A stretch of DNA of 64,000 bases, taken from NCBI GenBank assembly GCA_000697665.1, contig KL197775.1, positions 1 to 64,000 of the forward strand. Reading direction: 5' to 3'. Source of the stretch: Jaapia argillacea MUCL 33604. Taxonomy: Eukaryota > Basidiomycota > Agaricomycetes > Jaapiales > Jaapiaceae. Under the pieces are notes generated by a model. It was not told the DNA's origin. It worked only from the letters and a program-made list of their open reading frames with translations, and did not search any database. The translations under genes were made by a program, and so were the position numbers. This document shows, piece after piece, positions 57,889-64,000 of this stretch. Within the stretch, counting starts at the first letter, position 1. Every line of letters starts with the position of its first letter.

Positions 57889-59045
57889 GTCTTTCGTTTC
57901 CAAAGGAGGATCGGGGTCGTTTGTATAGAATGTCGTCAAGTACAGGATCCAAAGATCAATTGTGGAAGTCCTGTAGCAGCAAAAGGTTTATGCGAAGTCC
58001 GAGTCCGAAGAGAGGGGGGAGAATATGTGAGGTCCAGTTTCAGTCGAGTGGGCGATGTAAATACCCCACTGAGAAGATCAGATTATGGCAAAGTAGAGCA
58101 TATGATTAGAACAGGTTTCAGATCGTTATTGTCGTTATTGTAAAGCACTCCTGAACTCTAAGATTATAGTCCCAAAGTTGGAAGTGGGAGATAACAAAGA
58201 GACAATGGATGAAACAAAGTTTGGTTACGCGGTCGGCTCTTCTTATGGAGGTAAGTCACATGGCACGCTACGTCACGGTCACGGGTCTTTTGTCCTCCGT
58301 GTCGAGATCACCGCGTCAGCCAAGGGGCAAAACTTTGTCTTCCGTTGTTCCGCAACGTAAAGGGTCGTAAAGGCCGCAACTTTAATTTGCTATTGTGAAC
58401 GCTCGGCGGAGGTGATAACGATCATCTTGCGAATGTGGGAAGACTGAAGATGGTACCTAGTCATCCTTGCGGTAATCGAGCCGGGAACACGATCCAACTT
58501 GGATCTTCGGGATCAAGAGGGTCTATTAGGTTGTAAGTAGTCTAAAACTCAGGTAACTAACAAAAGTCCTACGATCGCATGGGGTATCGCAATGTTCCTT
58601 GGAGGGTAGAGAAAGTCCATTCACAGAGTTCGGGAGAAATACCAAGGAGCTTTACACACCGGCACGCTGATTGATGCCAGGTGGCCTCGACCACCCCACA
58701 TCTTCTCATAACGCCACGAGTCACCGTGATCAACGCTTTCCAAACCTCTCTGCCTGGCCTCATCTTTAGGGTGGGAGGGGTGAACCTACCGGCAGATACA
58801 TGGGAACTGCAGGGAGAAGCCCAGGGCACGAGTAGGGTTATGTCGGAATGTTCAATTCAGAGGAGGTGGAGCAGGGAAAGATGTGTCGTTTCCCTGCAGT
58901 TGAGGGTGTAAGGTGGAACATGAGGGTCGAGGGTCGAGGGTGAAGCGGAGATTGTGGTGTGGTGCTTTGCGCATACGAGGTCTTGAGGGCCCAGAATATC
59001 AACGTCAGGTCCGTCCAGCCGAACGTTGTTGACCTACGGATGCGC
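57889..59045. other. 1.2 kb intergenic
   Basis: Promoter side of the terpene-synthase-like gene and 3' side of the next one. Short open frames without motifs. A GAGGGTCGAGGGTCGAGGGT short tandem run is at about 58921-58941. Confidence 0.45.
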
Positions 59046-60111
59046 TCACGTAGGCATCAGCACAACGACTCCAATTCTACTTTCCACTCCAAGCGCACTC
59101 AGGTCCGCGAAGCCTGGTTGATCCATGTTCAACCCGGCTGCGATAAAGGTAGATCTGCGAATGAGGTGCGAAGATGGCGAGTACGCAGCAGAGGATACAC
59201 CGGATCGCTTTGTGTTTCTCCAGAAGGTTGTGGGTCGGACTGTCCAAGATCACCATAAAATTAGCCCTCCGCAAGATTGACGTCTAGAAAGGAACAGACT
59301 TACAAAGAGGTGGGGGAGGAGGAAGCAATGTGTCTGCATGAGGGCTATGGGATGAGAACGCAAATGATGATAAGCTCCGATTTGGGTGTGCGGGTGGTTG
59401 GTATTGGGTAATTGATTGGGGGAACTTGGAAGTGGGTGGCGCAGTGAAAGGGGGCGCAGGTGGTGGGGGTTCATGCGAGAGCGTATGAGTTCGAGAACGG
59501 ACGGCTGGTGGTGTTGGTGACGGCTTTCGAGCGGTGGGAGGCGGAGGTGTTGACAACGAAAGAGGTCGGTGAAGAAAAGGTATCGCGGGCGCGGATGAGG
59601 ATCGTTTTCTTTGGTGGGTGGGTCGTGGCATGGCACGACCTCTCTCTCGCTCTGCTTCCCTCTCTTTTCCCTTCCCCTTCCCATTGTGTCTTGTTACTTC
59701 ATCCTCCTCTTCCCCGTTCCGTTCCGCCTCTCCATCTGCATCTTCAACCACAATCCGCATATTCCCCCTCGTATCCGGCGACCTCCCCCTCCTCGATTTC
59801 GACGATCTCGAGGGGCGAGCCTTAAATAGATTCACAGGCGGCGAAAGTAATGTATCGCCAGGAAACTTCCTATCCCGCGAACCAGCGTCGAGGTCACCGC
59901 CCGAGTCCGAACGGCGAGGACGAGGTAGAGATGAGAAAGGCACGCGTGAAGGGGCGGTGGTGTCGTCGTCGTCCGAGCTGTAGGATGGGAATGGAAGGCG
60001 AGAGGTGCTAGCGCTAGCTGCGCTGAACCTATATCGAGATAGGCCTATGCTCTGTGCGCTTGGATACAGAGAGCTGTACGAGCTCGACGTGAGCATCGTC
60101 AAATCAGTCAT
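59046..60111 (-). CDS. largely disordered protein of unknown function
   Basis: Two exons, complement(59046..59239, 59304..60111), give 333 residues. Exon 1 is low-complexity: Ser-rich start, an acidic patch (YSSDDDD), a basic Glu/Lys/Arg stretch (KGKGKEREAERERGRA), and a Pro-rich region with PPPPPL at the end. Exon 2 is ordered and looks conserved: YSPSSHLIRRSTFIAAGL and DLSALGVESRIGVVVLMPT. The 64-nt intron is supported because it joins these two frames in phase; unspliced RNA would stop six codons after the junction. No family is recognised. The gene is divergent to SPC1 across 330 bases. Confidence 0.7.
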
Positions 60112-60441
60112 GGTAGCCTAAGTTCTTGTTCTTGTAGTCTCGTCGTAACTCGTTTCGAGTCAACGGAAATTCGTGAAAAAGGCAGTGATTTCTTCGCAGG
60201 AAAAGAGCGACAATGAACGTAGGAGCGAGCGTTGTTGTCAGAGCATGAAAAACGTTGAAAAGGCTGTGAATTCGTTATTGTGCGATGGACGACATGGTCA
60301 ATAATGCTGGTGGACACAATGTGAGAAGGCTGAACCGAATATTGGGCGCTTATGTTCCCCATATGGGAAAGGACCGACGGTTTGATTGCCGCGGCGGACA
60401 CGGTGCCAGCACTTTGACCTTCGTCACCGACACCAACAACG
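60112..60441. promoter_or_regulatory. divergent promoter between the disordered-protein gene and SPC1
   Basis: 330 bases between two start codons facing away from each other. No TATA box or known factor site could be assigned. Confidence 0.4.
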
Positions 60442-60899
60442 ATGAACGACTTTTTCAACGAGCTCATCGAGGGGAAGATTGTACGTTCTTGCTTTTGCTT
60501 GCGTTTGACAGCGTAGAGATTGATATTTCGTCTTTACCTATTGTTCATAGGACTTTGAAGGCCAAAAGTTGGTGGAGAACATCACCAAGATAGCCCTGAC
60601 AGTTATATGCGTGCGTTCTACATCTGTTTGAACATTTTGAAGTTGACTGAAATACGGCCGCGGCCGCAGATCGTCTCCTTCGTACTAGGTTTCGGTCTCC
60701 AGTCGTTAAAAGTCACCTTCGGTGCCTTGTCGTTAGGCTCGCTGGTAGTGTTTCTGGTGCGCATACATATTTCCAAGTCTTAGCTGCACTTCACCTGATG
60801 CTCTGGCCATCTACTTAGGTTGTTGTACCACAGTGGCCCGCGTATACCAGACACCCTGTACAGTGGCTTCCAGTTAAGCAACCAACGAAACTGTCGTAG
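60442..60899 (+). CDS. SPC1: signal peptidase complex subunit 1 (SPC12 family)
   Basis: Four small exons, 60442..60480, 60551..60610, 60670..60756 and 60819..60899, give 88 residues, close to the usual 80-100. MNDFFNELIEGKI is followed by the hallmark DFEGQKLVENITK, two membrane helices (IALTVICIVSFVLGFGLQSL and FGALSLGSLVVFLVVV) joined by a short loop, and the conserved end PQWPAYTRHPVQWLPVK, which matches the W-P-x-Y/F-x-R-x-P-x-x-W motif of SPC12. The protein is a small ER membrane subunit that restrains signal peptidase from cutting membrane helices. All introns lie in phase 0. The exons are so short that a simple open-frame scan misses the gene. Confidence 0.93.
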
Positions 60900-61158
60900 C
60901 CAAGATTGTATCCAGGTTGTTTTGGATTCACCGATCTTCTTTGTGAACGTCGCCCTTTGACATTCAGGCAAACAACTACAACGAGATGGCTAGAACACTC
61001 CCTTGTCATCAAGCTGTCCTTCAGACGTCATTCTTGTCATCGAATTCATCAAGCGGCTATGGTCTGTAACTCCTTCATAACTGAGACGATATCCCTACCA
61101 CCGAACCACAATCTTACTTGCGACACCGACCTCCTTGATCTCACACATCCCGCTAGAA

Positions 61159-61510
61159 ATGATTGGCGCACAAGGAAGAGTCATCGGTATAACTGAACTC
61201 TGTCGTGAGATATGTCAGTGTCTCCATGATGATGGGAAACGAGGTTATTGAGTGAGAGTAGCCCATCGTTGTCTGATCCTGACAGAGCCAGCCCTTGATC
61301 TCCTTTGGAACGAATTGCTGACGTGGAGCCCTCCTCAAGCCCATTCCAGTGCTGGAAACGATTTTGGAGATGATGGACGGTAGAGAGACGAAAATCTACG
61401 TGGGTTATCAACCTCTTCTTTGTACAACTTCCGCTGACTTTTTGACCACCCCTCCTTAGAAATTTCGATATTCTCCTCGAACAAGTGACTGGAGTCGCGC
61501 AGCCACCGAG
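61159..61510 (+). pseudogene. F-box/LRR relic, 5' part
   Basis: It is homologous to the start of the intact gene at 62097. The frame reads GRVIGITELCREICQCLHDD (intact copy: DRVFGIAEVCREICWHIHAA), then a stop, then in another frame ILTEPALDLLWNELL (intact: LMEPALDVLWNEML). After a former intron it reads KFRYSPRTSDWSR (intact: KFLYPPQTNDWSR). Homology fades after about 61510. It is a tandem copy that has decayed. Confidence 0.8.
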
Positions 61511-62096
61511 GTATGGTGGCACCACGAACTTTTCCACTCGACTTTCAGCCTCGATTTCGTCGTTGAAGTCTCATCTTTCCTCACTGTTCATCTTGGATGA
61601 TGACGTGATGTATGATGACGTGATGGATACTGTCGAAATACTGCGATGGGCGAGAGCAGCTCTGGAGGAGAGAGGCGCAATGGCTAGGTTCGTTCCCCCG
61701 CATTTTTTTTTTCGCTTAACCGTACGGGCATTGATGAATGGGTTGACACAGGTATTCCCCTGAACACTGGAAGGCGGTTAACAGGACGGCGAAGCGACAA
61801 CATTTTGGACATAGGCTTTACTCCGCAGTCAGATCCTTGACTGGTATCGCAAACAATTGCATGTAATCGATGTGCCTAGTACTGCTGTTGCATAAATATA
61901 CCTCAAGAGACCGAGCTTGGAATGATCAGAGTTTGCAACGTTCCCCTGAAAGATATGTTCCTTCCTTTTCAGGTATGACAGCAGCCAGCTTTAGTACGTA
62001 CAACCAAGTACGTTACGGAAGGCGACGATTGCCTTCTCTGTTCCAACCACTCCGACCGCTGGGCCAACTTGTTCTCGTACGTTTCCTGAGCAAGAG
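61511..62096. other. spacer, possibly decayed tail of the F-box relic
   Basis: No clear homology to the LRR part of the intact copy. A short tandem duplication, GATGATGACGTGATGTATGA followed by TGACGTGATGGA, lies at about 61596-61627. It holds the promoter of the gene at 62097. Confidence 0.4.
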
Positions 62097-63776
62097 ATGT
62101 CTCGGGCGCAGGACAGAGTCTTTGGAATAGCTGAAGTTTGTCGCGAGATATGCTGGCACATCCACGCAGCTGGAAGGCATGATATAACGATGGTCGCTCG
62201 ATGTTCTCGCCTTCTGATGGAGCCTGCACTCGACGTCCTTTGGAACGAAATGCTGGATGTGGAGCCTCTACTCAAGCTTATCCCAGCGCTGGAGAAGATT
62301 GAAGCGTGGGATGTTGGAGATGCGGAATATGAATATGACTACGTGAGTCACCTACCTGTCTATCCTTTTGCACGACTTCTCACTGACTGGGTGGCATAGA
62401 AATTTCTTTACCCTCCTCAAACCAACGACTGGAGTCGATTTGACTTCTACGGTCGTCGTGTCCGAACCTTGCAATATGTCCACGAGGGCGAGATCGATTG
62501 CACAGTTTTTCATTGCTTGGGTCGTTACAGGCTCACTCCGATGCTCCCAGCGTTACGAACCCTATACTGGTATCATTACCTCCCAGAGTTGGAGTTTGGT
62601 CCCGAGTTCATTGCCGAGGTCTCCCCTTTCATCACACCTCTGTTACGACACATATCTATCGGGACGTCCCCAGGCGGACCCACTGACCAGGAACCTCCTT
62701 CAGATCGTGAGGCGATGGTATCTTTCTTTCACATGCTTCCCTACCGAACTCCTTTGGTAGAGAAGATCGAAATATACGGAAACATGCACGACATATCGTT
62801 CGCTTTCATCAGCAGATTCCAACAACTTCGTGTTGTGAATTTGTCTGGACTCCAGTTGAGGAAGCCCTACCACGAACGAGAGACATTGACCGCCCTCTCC
62901 ACCCTGCCACTCCTAGAGTCCGTCATCGCTCTTGATGTTTTCGGCGACAAATTAGTTGGCATCTCGCTTCGACCAGGATTTCCATCCCTCACTCATCTAT
63001 CGCTCGACCGTGCCAAACCATTGGGGGCCCTCATCTTGTTAAAGATGATCTCTTCCCGAGCATTAAAGACACTGTCAATCTCTCGGATGGATAGGGGATC
63101 ATCAGAGGACGTCATTTCATGTGTTGCCTATCTCTCCAATTTCTCGTCTACACTGGAAGATATATGCTTTCACTCCCAGTACGAGCATTCCTCACTGGAT
63201 GTTGGGATGCCAATTGTCGAGGCGTGCCTCCAACTCCCAAGGTTACGTACATTCCAATTATGCCCCATGAGACGACAAGAATGGCCGACGATTACTCAGA
63301 AGCAAGCTGAAGAGATGACCGAAGCATGGCCACGCATGCGCGATCTCTCCCTACCATGTCACATCACCCTTCATCCACTGAAGGCGCTTGCTTTACGACT
63401 GCATTCCCTCCGATCCCTCTCGTTTGGGACCTTGTTCGTTGGCGGAAACGTTGCAAGTGCCTGGATGGAAACTCCAATCTTGTCCCATGGCCTTCTCAAA
63501 GTGTCCATCGATCGCTACTCGCCCAACGATAAGCACTTACTCGTCGCCAGTATCTTGGATCGTCTCTTCCCTCGACTGCAAGTCGGGTCCTGTGCTGGGG
63601 ATCAAGTAATTGAGGCCATATCAATCCTGCAAGCGGCGAGAGCGGACCAGGAGTGGAGAGTTCAACCAACACCTAGGTTCGCTGCGTTGCATTTGTTGTC
63701 TTCTCCGTTGACCATACTATTGGACGTACTCAAACTCTCGTCGCTTGTTAGGTCCAACGCCGGGAACGGGACATGA
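62097..63776 (+). CDS. F-box/LRR protein
   Basis: Two exons, 62097..62342 and 62400..63776, give 540 residues. Exon 1 holds the F-box region (IAEVCREICWHIHAAGRHD, then VARCSRLLMEPALDVLWNEM). Exon 2 opens with KFLYPPQTNDWSRFDFYGRR, the family junction, followed by leucine-rich repeats (LPALRTLYWY, LRVVNLSGLQL, LTHLSLDRA, LKTLSISRMD, LRTFQL, MRDLSLP, LRSLSFG, LLKVSIDRY). Predicted SCF ubiquitin ligase receptor; target unknown. A decayed tandem copy lies 0.6 kb upstream on the same strand. Confidence 0.88.
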
Positions 63777-64000
63777 CTCTCCTGAAAAGCCACGAAGTTC
63801 CACCTTAGCTGCTGCTCGTCTCGCGAAAGCCAGCGAAATCAGCGACTTCACAACAGGATGCGGAGCTTTCCCCCCAATATATATCTTGCCACAATTTGCG
63901 AACCAAAGGACTTGCTGACAAGTAGCGGAGAAATTGTGCATTCGACTACCGCCACTTTGTAAATGATTGAAGCAGTTACAAGGGAGGGTGGAATTGGTGT

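Overview
The window comes from the nuclear genome of a basidiomycete fungus, most likely an Agaricomycete. Genes are split by many short introns (48-144 nt, mostly 50-65) with GT-AG borders. The families are typical of that class: F-box and leucine-rich-repeat proteins in tandem, a BTB protein, an HNH_2-type nuclease gene, an HMG-box factor, a trypsin-like protein and a class I terpene-synthase-like gene. All exon models were built by hand from splice signals, frame continuity and, where a second copy exists, intron conservation. No database search was possible.

Layout. 0.9-1.8 kb: trypsin-like serine protease gene (minus). 4.3-8.3 kb: ten-exon gene for a 1166-residue protein of unknown family, built from an exon-pair module present at least three times. 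9.0-10.9 kb: a U6 snRNA gene, preceded on the same strand by four decayed segments that keep the U6 core up to the ACAGAG box. 11.1-12.2 kb: the histone-fold DNA polymerase epsilon subunit (Dpb4/POLE3 type), with a 7-nt micro-exon.

12.4-36.3 kb: an old tandem segmental duplication, and the main structural feature of the window. Unit 1 (about 12.38-22.02 kb) and unit 2 (about 23.95-35.38 kb) carry the same order: HNH protein, secreted amidase, a conserved protein of unknown function (protein X), a large unknown protein (protein Y), and an MFS sugar/quinate-type transporter. HNH and protein Y are intact in both units with identical intron positions. The amidase and transporter are intact only in unit 2 and are relics in unit 1. 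The roughly 1-kb piece with protein X is inverted between the units, and X is frameshifted in both.

37.6-64.0 kb: HMG-box regulator, an F-box protein, four F-box/LRR genes (one frameshifted) plus one F-box relic, an unrecognised gene, a long BTB protein that looks like a two-gene fusion, a type II membrane O-fucosyltransferase-like protein, a terpene-synthase-like protein whose metal-binding motifs are both lost although the reading frame is intact, a disordered protein, and signal peptidase subunit SPC1.

Housekeeping functions (U6, Dpb4, SPC1) are thus scattered among fast-evolving accessory families. No CRISPR, rRNA gene, confident tRNA gene or intact transposon was seen.
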